Program-made: the position numbers and the translations under genes | Shown: piece by piece, positions 25,311-34,465 of the stretch | Position numbering within the stretch: position 1 is the first letter of the stretch | Layout of the letters: each line of letters opens with the position of its first letter | The notes under the pieces: generated by a model | What the model was told of the DNA's origin: nothing | The model's database searches: none | Seen by the model: only the letters and a program-made list of their open reading frames with translations | NCBI RefSeq assembly: GCF_021497965.1 | Contig: NZ_CP046525.1 | Span: 62,001-126,000 of the forward strand | Origin: Streptococcus infantis | GTDB lineage: Bacteria; Bacillota; Bacilli; Lactobacillales; Streptococcaceae | Direction of reading: 5' to 3' | DNA: 64,000 nucleotides

Positions 25311-27161
25311 ATGAATAAAAAAATGACAGATTATGTAATTGATCTGGTTGAAGTATTAAATAAACAACAGAAACAAATTTTTTGGGGATTTTTTGATATT
25401 GCCAGTATGGTCTTATCAATTATTGTTTCCTATATTTTATTTTATGGATTAATCAATCCAGCCCCGGTAGACTATGTCATTTACACAGGTCTAACCTTCC
25501 TTTTCTACCAACTGATGATTGGATTCTGGGGTCTTAATGCTAGTATTAGTCGATACAGCAAGATTACAGATTTCATGAAGATTTTCTTCGGAGTAACCAT
25601 CAGTAGTATTTTATCTTATATTATTTGCTATGCTTTCTTACCACTCTTTTCTGTCCGCTTTATCGTACTCTTTATCCTATTAACAACCTTCTTGATTCTA
25701 CTTCCTCGTATTACTTGGCAGTTGATTTACTCAAGACGTAAAAAGGGAAATGGAGAAGGAGAACACCGCCGTACCTTCTTGATTGGTGCCGGAGATGGTG
25801 GTGCGCTCTTTATGAACAGTTACCAGCATCCTACCAGTGACCTTGAATTGGTCGGGATTCTGGATAATGACGAAAAGAAAAAAGGTCAAAAGCTTGGAAA
25901 AATCCCAGTCTTGGGTTCTTATGATGACCTGCCAGAATTGGCGAAGCGCTTTAGAGTTGAAAAAGTGATTGTTGCGATTCCGTCTCTAGATCCATCTGAG
26001 TATGAACGCATTCTGCAAATGTGTAACCATATCGGCTTGAAATGCTATAAGATGCCTATGATTGAGTCAGTTGTGCAAGGTATTCAGCCTCCAATTGGTG
26101 GTTTCCAGAAGATTGATATCACAGACCTTTTGGGACGTAAAGAGATTCGACTAGACGAATCACGTCTGGGTTATGAAATTACTGGTAAAACAATTCTGGT
26201 GACTGGTGCCGGAGGTTCGATTGGATCAGAAATTTGTCGTCAGGTTAGTCGTTTCAATCCTGAACGTGTCATTTTGTTAGGACATGGGGAAAATTCGATT
26301 TACCTGATTTACCATGAATTGATTCGTAAGTACCAAGAAATTGACTTTGTTCCTGTCATTGCCGATATTCAAGATTACGAGCGTCTGCTTCAAGTTTTCG
26401 AACAATATGAACCAGCTATTGTTTACCATGCTGCAGCTCATAAGCACGTTCCGATGATGGAGCGTAATCCCAAAGAAGCCTTCAAGAATAACATCCTTGG
26501 AACCTATAATGTTGCCAGAGCAGTTGACGCTGCTAGAGTTCCAAAAATGGTTATGATTTCGACAGATAAGGCCGTTAATCCACCAAACGTAATGGGAGCA
26601 ACAAAACGTGTTGCTGAGTTGATTGTGACTGGATTTAATCAACGTAGCCAATCAACCTACTGTGCGGTTCGTTTCGGTAATGTACTCGGTAGTCGTGGTA
26701 GTGTGATTCCTGTCTTTGAACGTCAGATTGCTGAAGGCGGACCTGTAACGGTGACAGATTTCCGAATGACTCGTTACTTCATGACCATTCCAGAAGCTAG
26801 TCGTTTGGTGATTCATGCGGGTGCTTATGCCAAAGATGGGGAAGTCTTTATCCTTGATATGGGCAAACCTGTACGCATTTACGACTTGGCTAAGAAAATG
26901 GTTCTACTCAGTGGTCATACTGAAAATGAAATTCCAATCGTAGAAGTAGGGATCCGCCCAGGTGAAAAACTATATGAAGAATTGCTTGTATCAACTGAAT
27001 TAGTGGACAATCAAGTAATGGACAAGATCTTTGTTGGTAAAGTAAATGTGATGCCTCTTGAAATGATTGATCAGAAGATTGCAGAATTCCGGACTATGCA
27101 GGGTGCTGAATTGAAGAGAGCCATTATCAGTTTTGCAAACGAAACAACTCATGCTGACTAA
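25311..27161 (+). CDS. CapD/FlaA1-type membrane nucleotide-sugar dehydratase/epimerase
   Basis: 616 aa. Four membrane helices fill the first 135 residues. A first Rossmann-like domain begins at FLIGAGDGGALF, and a second, catalytic SDR domain begins at ILVTGAGGSIGSEICRQ. STDKAVNPPNVMGATKR is the signature of the PglF/WbpM/CapD group, where the usual YxxxK tyrosine is replaced by Met, typical of 4,6-dehydratases acting on UDP-GlcNAc. AGGAGG lies upstream of the ATG at 25311, 48 nt after the glycosyltransferase stop. Counterpart of pneumococcal SP_0103. It should supply a modified UDP-HexNAc to the upstream transferase. Confidence 0.92.
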   Translation: MNKKMTDYVIDLVEVLNKQQKQIFWGFFDIASMVLSIIVSYILFYGLINPAPVDYVIYTGLTFLFYQLMIGFWGLNASISRYSKITDFMKIFFGVTISSILSYIICYAFLPLFSVRFIVLFILLTTFLILLPRITWQLIYSRRKKGNGEGEHRRTFLIGAGDGGALFMNSYQHPTSDLELVGILDNDEKKKGQKLGKIPVLGSYDDLPELAKRFRVEKVIVAIPSLDPSEYERILQMCNHIGLKCYKMPMIESVVQGIQPPIGGFQKIDITDLLGRKEIRLDESRLGYEITGKTILVTGAGGSIGSEICRQVSRFNPERVILLGHGENSIYLIYHELIRKYQEIDFVPVIADIQDYERLLQVFEQYEPAIVYHAAAHKHVPMMERNPKEAFKNNILGTYNVARAVDAARVPKMVMISTDKAVNPPNVMGATKRVAELIVTGFNQRSQSTYCAVRFGNVLGSRGSVIPVFERQIAEGGPVTVTDFRMTRYFMTIPEASRLVIHAGAYAKDGEVFILDMGKPVRIYDLAKKMVLLSGHTENEIPIVEVGIRPGEKLYEELLVSTELVDNQVMDKIFVGKVNVMPLEMIDQKIAEFRTMQGAELKRAIISFANETTHAD

Positions 27162-27168
27162 AATAGAT

Positions 27169-27219
27169 AAGATATTATCCGCGACTTCTTTTAGAGAAGG
27201 AGCAGATAGTATCTTTTTT
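27169..27219 (+). terminator. intrinsic terminator
   Basis: AAGATATTATCCGC pairs with GCAGATAGTATCTT (two G-U pairs), with an inner CTTC/GAAG stem, then T6. Confidence 0.85.
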
Positions 27220-27254
27220 AACTTAGAGTGAGCTTCTGTGAATCAGGTGCTTGC

Positions 27255-27283
27255 TTGTCAAGTGTTTACACTTATGGTAAAAT
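27255..27283 (+). promoter_or_regulatory. promoter of the first DUF805 gene
   Basis: TTGTCA at 27255-27260, 17-bp spacer ending in TGG, TAAAAT at 27278-27283: a strong extended -10 promoter. Confidence 0.85.
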
Positions 27284-27312
27284 ATAGCTATAAAAGCAAA
27301 TAGGAGTATTTT

Positions 27313-27666
27313 ATGATTGACGCAATTAAAAATTTCTTTAAAGGTTATGTAGATTTCTCTGGACGTTCAACACGCCCAGATTACTGGTGGATTTGGTTGG
27401 CAAACATTATCCTTTCTATCCCTTTCTACATGGTATACGCTAGTGCAATGGCAAATCCAAATAGCGAAGCTGCTATTATGGCTTTGGGCTTAATCGGATT
27501 TGTTTATCTCATTTTTGCTTTGGCACTCTTCTTGCCTGGCCTTGCATTGACAGTTCGTCGTCTACGTGACGCAGGTTTCCATTGGGCACTCATTTTCGTT
27601 GCCTTTATTCCATTTGTTGGAGGTATCGCCCTTATGGTGCTACTAGCTATGCCATCAAAGGACTAA
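27313..27666 (+). CDS. DUF805 membrane protein (copy 1)
   Basis: 117 aa. The start MIDAIKNFFKGYVDFSGRST and RPDYW (residues about 21-25) are the typical DUF805 opening, followed by three to four membrane helices and the conserved VRRLRDAGFHW loop. It is a near-minimal member of this family, known in E. coli as YhaH/YhaI-type proteins, whose function is not established. ATAGGAGTATTTT precedes the ATG. A second, related gene lies 176 nt downstream, separated by two hairpins. Confidence 0.88.
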   Translation: MIDAIKNFFKGYVDFSGRSTRPDYWWIWLANIILSIPFYMVYASAMANPNSEAAIMALGLIGFVYLIFALALFLPGLALTVRRLRDAGFHWALIFVAFIPFVGGIALMVLLAMPSKD

Positions 27667-27694
27667 CGATACGTTCAACTGTCTGAAAAAGATA

Positions 27695-27740
27695 CAAGAA
27701 TCAAGAAGTTTCAACCTTGAATCGAACTTCTTGAGTCTTG
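27695..27740 (+). other. long stem-loop without T run
   Basis: CAAGAATCAAGAAGTT and AACTTCTTGAGTCTTG pair over 16 positions with one mismatch and a 14-nt loop. It is not followed by T residues, so it is not a normal terminator; mRNA stabilisation or processing is possible. Confidence 0.7.
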
Positions 27741-27754
27741 ATGAACCATTTACT

Positions 27755-27790
27755 AACACTCCCAAGTCTCTAGTTGGATTTGGGAGTGTT
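27755..27790 (+). terminator. hairpin between the DUF805 genes
   Basis: AACACTCCCAA and TTGGGAGTGTT form a perfect 11-bp stem. Only a weak CTATAA follows, so termination may be partial. Directly after it, TATAACT (27792-27798) and AGTTATA (27807-27813) form another short inverted repeat. Confidence 0.6.
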
Positions 27791-27842
27791 CTATAACTGA
27801 ATAGTTAGTTATATTGATGAAAATAAAAGTCGAGGGTATCTC

Positions 27843-28307
27843 ATGATTAACGCGTATAAGAATTTTTTTAAGAATTATGCAGAGTTCACTGGACGTTCAA
27901 CGCGGCCAGATTACTGGTGGGTTTGGCTAGGAAACTTTATTCTTTCTATTCCTTTCTGGATTATCTATTTCTACACCGTATTTCTTAGTGCCGTGATGGA
28001 TTCGATAGACGATTCAGTGAGCGAAGCGACTTTTATGGTGTTTGGCTTAGTTGTTATTATTTATGCAGTTTTCTTCCTAGCAATCTTAGTGCCAACACTA
28101 GCTTTGTCAGTTCGTCGTTTGCGTGATGCTGGATTCCACTGGGCCTTTATCTTCCTTCGCTTCGCCCCTATGGGAGGGATTGCCCTTATGATCTTACATG
28201 CTATGCCAACAAAAGAGACTAAGGTAGTAAACTATAGTGAACCTCAAGCAGTTAATGTTGAAGAAGTCATCGAGGTGACACCATTTGAAGATTCTGACAA
28301 GAACTAA
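27843..28307 (+). CDS. DUF805 membrane protein (copy 2)
   Basis: 154 aa, clearly related to copy 1 (MINAYKNFFKNYAEFTGRST, RPDYWWVWLGN, VRRLRDAGFHW). It differs by a longer first loop with an acidic DSIDDSVSEA insert and by a 35-residue hydrophilic, acidic C-terminal tail (from TKETKVVNYSEP). GAGGG lies 8 nt before the ATG. The tail is the only part likely to carry a copy-specific function, such as binding a partner. A bidirectional terminator follows. Confidence 0.87.
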   Translation: MINAYKNFFKNYAEFTGRSTRPDYWWVWLGNFILSIPFWIIYFYTVFLSAVMDSIDDSVSEATFMVFGLVVIIYAVFFLAILVPTLALSVRRLRDAGFHWAFIFLRFAPMGGIALMILHAMPTKETKVVNYSEPQAVNVEEVIEVTPFEDSDKN

Positions 28308-28368
28308 AAGATTTTAGTTTTACATTTGTATCTTGTTTGAACTTTTTGTATTTTGTTACCAACAAGTT

Positions 28369-28402
28369 AAAAAGCACTCCAATTTAATTGGAGTGCTTTT
28401 GT
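28369..28402. terminator. bidirectional terminator
   Basis: AAAAGCACTCCAATT and AATTGGAGTGCTTTT form a perfect 15-bp stem with A and T flanks on both sides, between the convergent DUF805 and HAD genes. Confidence 0.92.
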
Positions 28403-28411
28403 TTAGTTCTT

Positions 28412-29044
28412 CTATTGTAGTTGAACTAAAATATCTGTTGGTCGATGAGCAACCCAGTCAGGTTGATAGGTCATGAGTTCTTTCTCGTCGCCAAATCCCC
28501 AAGTAACCGCTAGTTTTTTAATGCCAGTTTCTTGGGCGCCAATCATATCGAATTTTGTATCTCCGATAATAACCACTGTTTCTGGAGCTAAATCATGTGT
28601 TGTTAAAGCTTGACGAATAACATCTGCCTTGTGCAGGGCTTGAGGACTTGAACCATAGATTCCATCAAAGAAGCGGTCAATTCCAAAATGGCTAGTCATA
28701 TCAACTGCGGTTGGTGTATTCTTCGTAGTAGTGATATAGAGTGGGTATTGTTTAGCTAGTTCAGTTAGCAGGTTTTTGATTTGTGGGAAGAGCTGGGCTT
28801 CGTAAACTCCCTTTTCCTTATAGTAGGAACGATAAAGCTGGATAGCTGTTTCAACTTGATCTGCTGGGAGGCAACTAGCAAAACTTGTTTCCAATGGTGG
28901 CCCCATAAAGCCACGGATGGTTTTTGCATCTGGACTAGGGACTCCCAGTTGGTCAAAAGTATAGGTGAACCCATTGTGAATACCGATTGAGCTATCTACA
29001 AGGGTTCCATCTAGATCAAAAAAGATGGCTGATAGAGATGACAT
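28412..29044 (-). CDS. HAD-superfamily phosphatase (phosphoglycolate phosphatase-like)
   Basis: 210 aa from the ATG at 29044, which has AGGAGAATC upstream; the longer frame above it overlaps sdaAA. Motif I is FFDLDGTLVDS (nucleophile Asp, then acid Asp), motif II is in YITTTKN, and motif III/IV is VVIGDTKFDMIGA with the two acidic Mg2+ ligands. An alpha-helical C1 cap sits after motif I, as in the Gph/PGMB branch. Substrate unknown; a small phosphosugar or phosphoglycolate is likely by family. It follows sdaAA by 22 nt and is probably co-transcribed. Counterpart of pneumococcal SP_0104. Confidence 0.87.
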   Translation of the reverse strand: MSSLSAIFFDLDGTLVDSSIGIHNGFTYTFDQLGVPSPDAKTIRGFMGPPLETSFASCLPADQVETAIQLYRSYYKEKGVYEAQLFPQIKNLLTELAKQYPLYITTTKNTPTAVDMTSHFGIDRFFDGIYGSSPQALHKADVIRQALTTHDLAPETVVIIGDTKFDMIGAQETGIKKLAVTWGFGDEKELMTYQPDWVAHRPTDILVQLQ

Positions 29045-29066
29045 TGATTCTCCTAGTAATTTGAAA

Positions 29067-29939
29067 TTATTCACCGAAGATTTCTTTTTGAAGGCGACGA
29101 CCTGTCGGTGTGGCAGCAAGGCCTCCCTCGGCAGTTTCACGAAAGGCGGTTGGAAGACTAGAGCCCACTTGGTACATGGCATCAATGACTTCATCAACTG
29201 GGATTTTTGATTCGATACCAGCTAAGGCCATATCAGCTGCGATGAAGGCGAAGCTTGCTCCCATGGCGTTACGCTTAACGCATGGAACTTCAACCAAACC
29301 TGCAACGGGATCGCAGATAAGACCAAGCATATTTTTGATAACGAAGGCGATAGCCTGACTCGCTTGATAAGGCGTTCCGCCTGCAGCTAGGGTTAGGGCA
29401 GCAGCGCTCATGGCTGAAGCTGAACCAACTTCGGCTTGACAGCCACCTTCGGCACCTGAAATAGAAGCATTGTTCGCAATGACGAGGCCAAAAGCACCCG
29501 CAGCAAATAAGAAGTCTAGTTGTTGTTCATGGGTTAGACCCAACTTTTGAATAGCAGCTGTGAGGACTGCGGGAAGACAACCGGCACTACCAGCAGTAGG
29601 AGTTGCACAGACCAATCCCATCTTGGCATTGTGTTCGTTAACGGCGATAGCGTTACGGGCTGCAGATAGGACAGTGAAGTCTGATAGTGTTTTTCCTTTT
29701 TTGATGTAGTGATCGAGTTTGGCTGCATCTCCACCAGTTAAACCACTACGAGATTTCTTTTCGCTGAGACCGAGTTCAACAGAAGCCTTCATGACTTCAA
29801 GATTACGTTCCATGAGTAGAAGAACTTCTTCACGTTCACGCCCAGTTAGCTCAAACTCAGTCGAAATCATGAGTTCAGCAACATTTCCTTGAAAGTCTAA
29901 GTCGGCTTGTTCGACTAATTCTTTGATAGAGTAAAACAT
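29067..29939 (-). CDS. sdaAA: L-serine dehydratase, alpha subunit
   Basis: 290 aa. The enzyme turns L-serine into pyruvate and ammonia using a 4Fe-4S cluster rather than PLP. Conserved segments include TAGSAGCLPAVL, NNASISGAEGGCQAEVGSASAM and CDPVAGLVEVPCVKRN, which carry the cluster cysteines. The start is 8 nt after the beta-subunit stop, and AGGAGAAAAT precedes the ATG at 29939. The two-gene arrangement is the usual split form in Firmicutes. Pneumococcal sdhA (SP_0105) is the counterpart. Confidence 0.95.
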   Translation of the reverse strand: MFYSIKELVEQADLDFQGNVAELMISTEFELTGREREEVLLLMERNLEVMKASVELGLSEKKSRSGLTGGDAAKLDHYIKKGKTLSDFTVLSAARNAIAVNEHNAKMGLVCATPTAGSAGCLPAVLTAAIQKLGLTHEQQLDFLFAAGAFGLVIANNASISGAEGGCQAEVGSASAMSAAALTLAAGGTPYQASQAIAFVIKNMLGLICDPVAGLVEVPCVKRNAMGASFAFIAADMALAGIESKIPVDEVIDAMYQVGSSLPTAFRETAEGGLAATPTGRRLQKEIFGE

Positions 29940-29947
29940 ATTTTCTC

Positions 29948-30619
29948 CTATTGAAAGAAATTGACATTATGTAAATGAGGAATTTTACGAATTTCTTCGA
30001 TAGATTCTTCACAGTTGCGGCTATCAACTTCGATAATCATAATGGCTTTCTCACCAGCTTTTTCTCGAGTTACATTCATTTGAGCGATGTTAATATTAAA
30101 GCGCGATAAGGCCTCAGTCACATGAGCGATCATACCAGGGACATCCTGATGAACGATGATAATGGTGGGGGTGTTCATGTTGAGAGATACGGCAAAGCCA
30201 TTTAGTTCTGTCACCTGGATGTTACCACCACCGATTGAGATTCCTGTTACACTGATAGTCTTACGATCGTTCTTCACAGTGATTTTCGTGGTGTTTGGGT
30301 GGGGAGCATTACTATCCTTTTGGATGGTCCATACGATTTTGATTCCACGTTTGTGGGCAATTTCCAGACTGTTAGGAATTTCAGGGTCATCTGTATCCAT
30401 TCCTAAGATTCCAGCGACGAGGGCAAGATCGGTCCCATGTCCGCGATAGGTTTTGGCAAAAGAATTGAAAAGTTGGAACTCGACTTCAGTAGGAGTGTCG
30501 TCAAAGATTGATGAAACGATTTTTCCGATACGAACAGCTCCTGCTGTATGACTACTAGATGGACCAATCATAACTGGACCAATGATATCAAAGACAGATT
30601 GAAAACGAAGTGATTGCAT
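29948..30619 (-). CDS. sdaAB: L-serine dehydratase, beta subunit (ACT domain)
   Basis: 223 aa. The N-terminal domain (FDIIGPVMIGPSSSHTAGAV) is the serine dehydratase beta fold, with the SSSHTAG motif. The C-terminal 75 residues form an ACT domain (IIVHQDVPGMIAHVTEALSR, about 150-169) that may bind serine. AAGGGGAAACAG precedes the ATG at 30619. First gene of the sdaAB-sdaAA-HAD operon. Counterpart of pneumococcal sdhB (SP_0106). Confidence 0.95.
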   Translation of the reverse strand: MQSLRFQSVFDIIGPVMIGPSSSHTAGAVRIGKIVSSIFDDTPTEVEFQLFNSFAKTYRGHGTDLALVAGILGMDTDDPEIPNSLEIAHKRGIKIVWTIQKDSNAPHPNTTKITVKNDRKTISVTGISIGGGNIQVTELNGFAVSLNMNTPTIIIVHQDVPGMIAHVTEALSRFNINIAQMNVTREKAGEKAIMIIEVDSRNCEESIEEIRKIPHLHNVNFFQ

Positions 30620-30649
30620 CTGTTTCCCCTTAAAAAGATTCTTACTTCT

Positions 30650-30658
30650 ATTATATCA
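30650..30658 (-). promoter_or_regulatory. extended -10 promoter of the serine dehydratase operon
   Basis: The minus strand reads TGATATAAT, a perfect TATAAT with TGn, 31 nt upstream of the sdaAB start. TTGAAA occurs further upstream but not at the right spacing for a -35. Confidence 0.65.
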
Positions 30659-30861
30659 AAGATTGGTTTCAAGTGCTTAATTCCGTTCTGAAATCTCAAA
30701 AAATGCCAAAAAGCCTTTAATAACGAGGCTTTTGTAACAAAAAAGGCTATTTCTAGGTAAATAAATCACAGTTCTGTAACATTTCTACACAAAATCGTTA
30801 ACAAATAGTAATAATAGAAGGTTATCATGGTAGTATAAGAAAGAAGGAGAAACTTTTTTAA

Positions 30862-31479
30862 ATGAAATCAAACATTAAAACTAAATTTGCGGGATTAGCA
30901 GTAGTACTTGCTTTCCTAGCACCATCATTAACTTTTGCACAAGAATCAAAAACTTACACAGTCAAAGCTGGAGATACTCTCTCAGAAATTGCTGAAACTC
31001 ACAACACAACAGTTGAAAAATTGGCTAAATTGAACAACATTAAAAACATTCACCTCATCTATGTTGACCAAGTATTGGTTATCGACGGTGAAGCTCCAGC
31101 TGCTTCAACTACAACAGAAGCTCCTGTAGCAGAAGTCAAAGAAACTCCAGCAGTTTCTGAGACTGTTGCAGAAGAAACTACATATGAGGCTACTTACAAA
31201 CCTGCAGCGCCTGTAGTTGAAGAAAGCTATTCAGCTCCAGCTTCAACTGTAAGTGGTTCAGAAGCAGAAGCTAAAGAATGGATCGCCCAAAAAGAATCAG
31301 GCGGTAGCTATACAGCTACAAACGGACGTTACATCGGACGTTACCAATTGACAGATTCATACTTGAACGGTGACTATTCAGCAGAAAACCAAGAACGTGT
31401 AGCTGACGCTTATGTAGCAGGACGCTATGGTTCATGGACTGAAGCTAAGAACTTCTGGCTTAATAACGGTTGGTACTAA
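30862..31479 (+). CDS. secreted LysM protein with C-terminal lysozyme/transglycosylase-like domain
   Basis: 205 aa. A signal peptide (1-26, ending LTFA) precedes one LysM domain at about 31-76 (YTVKAGDTLSEIAETHNT), which binds peptidoglycan. A Thr/Ala/Pro/Glu-rich linker follows, then a compact C-terminal domain starting EAKEWIAQKESGGSY, with the Glu of KESGG as the likely catalytic residue, and GRYIGRYQL. It matches pneumococcal SP_0107, a cell-wall protein of the WalRK (VicRK) regulon. AGAAGGAGAAAC precedes the ATG. Probably a wall-remodelling hydrolase; the enzymatic claim is by fold only. Single-gene unit. Confidence 0.9.
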   Translation: MKSNIKTKFAGLAVVLAFLAPSLTFAQESKTYTVKAGDTLSEIAETHNTTVEKLAKLNNIKNIHLIYVDQVLVIDGEAPAASTTTEAPVAEVKETPAVSETVAEETTYEATYKPAAPVVEESYSAPASTVSGSEAEAKEWIAQKESGGSYTATNGRYIGRYQLTDSYLNGDYSAENQERVADAYVAGRYGSWTEAKNFWLNNGWY

Positions 31480-31488
31480 AAAAATAAA

Positions 31489-31514
31489 AAAAGAGCCTTG
31501 AATGGCTCTTTTTG
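31489..31514 (+). terminator. intrinsic terminator
   Basis: AAAGAGCC, loop TTGAAT, GGCTCTTT, then T3; the preceding A run strengthens the stem. Confidence 0.88.
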
Positions 31515-31637
31515 TGTACCTTTTAATGAGAGACAATTTTTAAGTAATAGTGACGGAAGATTTGTTCAGGTTGATGATTTTACAGAATTTTTCCACCCGA
31601 ATTAGTAAGTTAAACTGTTTAAGTCGCGAATTTTAGT

Positions 31638-32450
31638 TTAATTATTATGTCTATTAGCCTCTGTCTGAGAACCGGAAGAATTAGAAGATTGATCTCGTGT
31701 ATCAACGCCATGATTCCCTTCGCTGCCAGCACTATCAGATGAATATTGCTCAGCTGCAGGTGTTTGAGAATTATTTATGCTTTCATATGATTCAGTGTAG
31801 GTTGGACTGTAGTTGTTATCTTCTGAATTGTAGGATTCTACTACCTGAGTCTTACTAGCTGTTTCTGTTTCGTTTTGGTTAGATTTTTGTTCTTCTTTTT
31901 TAGTCAAGAATTCAACTTGTTTTTGGAATTTAGAAATCAGTTCTTGAATTGGTTTTATTTTTTCTTCAATGGAAGTTTGTTCGTTAGTAGAGTTAATATC
32001 TTTAATGATTTCTAATATTTTTTGTAAAGAAGTGATGCCTGCTTCAAGTGTTTGTTTATCTTGAAACTGGCTATCAGAGTCCTTTATATCTAATTTTAAA
32101 GCTTTTTCAGTATAATGCTTTGTGACTTTATCGGCAGTAGAAGTAAGAAAGTCTGTTAGTGTCTTTTTACCCGCATCAGTGGTTGGTTTCAATTCCTGAA
32201 TCTTTTTCCAATCATCTATTATGCTTTCAGAATCGATGTTGAAGTCTTTAATAGCATTTTTTACTTGTTCAACATCTTGTTGATTTTTTTGTTGTTTGAT
32301 GAGAGCAATGTTTCCTTTCTCTGCTTGAACATGTTCTTGATGAATGACTAAGGCTGTTAAAAGTCCAAAACCTGCAATAATTATAATAGTAAAAATGGTA
32401 TTTTTTGATTTTAGTATATCTTTGTAGTTGTTCACAATAGTTCTACGCAC
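31638..32450 (-). CDS. membrane-anchored coiled-coil protein with Ser/Asn/Gln-rich tail
   Basis: 270 aa from a GTG at 32450. A short basic N-terminus and one hydrophobic helix (about 18-36) give a membrane anchor. The middle is Lys/Gln/Glu-rich and predicted coiled coil (about 40-205). The last 65 residues (from ESYNSEDNNYSPTY) are low-complexity Ser, Asn, Gln and Tyr. I do not recognise the family. It sits where pneumococcal genomes carry bacteriocin and pspA genes, so this is a variable spot. The start is unusual: no ribosome binding site, but an 11-aa ORF with a strong site ends across it. AT-rich with weak codon bias. Confidence 0.65.
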   Translation of the reverse strand: MRRTIVNNYKDILKSKNTIFTIIIIAGFGLLTALVIHQEHVQAEKGNIALIKQQKNQQDVEQVKNAIKDFNIDSESIIDDWKKIQELKPTTDAGKKTLTDFLTSTADKVTKHYTEKALKLDIKDSDSQFQDKQTLEAGITSLQKILEIIKDINSTNEQTSIEEKIKPIQELISKFQKQVEFLTKKEEQKSNQNETETASKTQVVESYNSEDNNYSPTYTESYESINNSQTPAAEQYSSDSAGSEGNHGVDTRDQSSNSSGSQTEANRHNN

Positions 32451-32478
32451 GTGGATAAAGGTATATGTATGGAATCAT
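32443..32478 (-). CDS. 11-aa leader ORF coupled to the coiled-coil gene
   Basis: ATG at 32478 with AGGAGG 9 nt upstream, reading MIPYIYLYPRA and stopping at 32443, across the GTG start (32450) of the gene behind it. The main gene has no ribosome binding site of its own, so ribosomes ending here would have to restart on the GTG. Alternatively, a one-base change has split one longer N-terminus. An extended -10 TGATATACT lies upstream at 32508-32500. Confidence 0.45.
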   Translation of the reverse strand: MIPYIYLYPRA

Positions 32479-32499
32479 GTGCGCATTCCTCCTCATTAC

Positions 32500-32508
32500 A
32501 GTATATCA
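32500..32508 (-). promoter_or_regulatory. extended -10 promoter of the coiled-coil gene
   Basis: The minus strand reads TGATATACT, with a poor TTTTTA 17 bp upstream. It lies 7 nt before the AGGAGG of the leader ORF, leaving a very short 5' end. Confidence 0.55.
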
Positions 32509-32583
32509 TTTTTAGTTGATTTTAAAAATAAATTTTTAAAGTGAATAGAGGTTTAGGCATGAATTACTTTTTTGAGTTCTTAA

Positions 32584-33861
<1,278 letters not shown>

Positions 33862-33862
33862 A

Positions 33863-33890
33863 TTGACAAATGTTCTCAATTTGCTACAAT
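33863..33890 (+). promoter_or_regulatory. promoter upstream of the Nudix gene
   Basis: TTGACA at 33863-33868 and TACAAT at 33885-33890, spaced 16 bp, starting right after the mnmA stop. The roughly 105-nt leader contains the hairpin TGCAGG (33931-33936) / CCTGCA (33946-33951). Confidence 0.75.
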
Positions 33891-34001
33891 AATAAAAGCA
33901 ATAGAAATGATGGTCAAAGCTCATGGATGTTGCAGGCTTTTTTGTCCTGCACTTCTTACGAGTTTTGACTGTTTTTGTGTCGTTTAAGGGAAAGGGCAAA
34001 A

Positions 34002-34457
34002 ATGACTCAACAAGACTTTCGGACAAAAGAGGGAAATACTGTTTTTGGTGTTCGGGCAACAGCCTTGATTCTCCAAAATCGCAAACTTCTAGCTACTAAA
34101 GACAAGGACAAGTATTACACTATCGGCGGTGCTATTCAAGTCAACGAAAGAACGGAAGATGCGGTAGTCCGTGAGGTGAGGGAAGAACTGGGCGTCAAAG
34201 CTCAAGCTGGGCAGCTAGCTTTCGTGGTTGAAAATCGTTTTGAAGAAGACGGTGTTCACTATCACAACATCGAGTTTCATTATTTAGTGGACTTACTTGA
34301 GGACGCCCCATTGACCATGCAGGAAGACGAAAAAACGCAGCCTTGTGAGTGGATTGATTTGGACAAGCTTGAGGATATTCGGCTGGTTCCAGCCTTTTTA
34401 AAGACAGCCCTACCAACCTGGAACGGCCGACTAAGACACATTCACCTTGAGGAATAG
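34002..34457 (+). CDS. Nudix hydrolase
   Basis: 151 aa. The Nudix box is complete: [18 protein letters not shown] followed by REELGV, which supplies the Glu residues that bind the metal. An N-terminal strand and a C-terminal helix complete the fold. The ATG at 34002 follows AAGGGAAAGGGC. The gene lies between mnmA and mnmG, with mnmG starting 8 nt after its stop, so the pair is co-transcribed. Annotated MutT/Nudix in the pneumococcus (SP_0119); the actual nucleotide substrate is unknown. Confidence 0.9.
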   Translation: MTQQDFRTKEGNTVFGVRATALILQNRKLLATKDKDKYYTIGGAIQVNERTEDAVVREVREELGVKAQAGQLAFVVENRFEEDGVHYHNIEFHYLVDLLEDAPLTMQEDEKTQPCEWIDLDKLEDIRLVPAFLKTALPTWNGRLRHIHLEE

Positions 34458-34465
34458 GAGAGAAA

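Noticed and set aside
30770-30830. WalR (VicR) binding site before the LysM gene
   Set aside because: TGTAAC at about 30775 is a good half, but no second half lies 5 nt away. The pneumococcal homologue is in that regulon, but the site here could not be supported.
31618-31640. Second CiaR box (GTTTAAGTCGCG...)
   Set aside because: Only one TTTAAG half is present; the same is true near 33984 and 55868. None has a repeat at N5.
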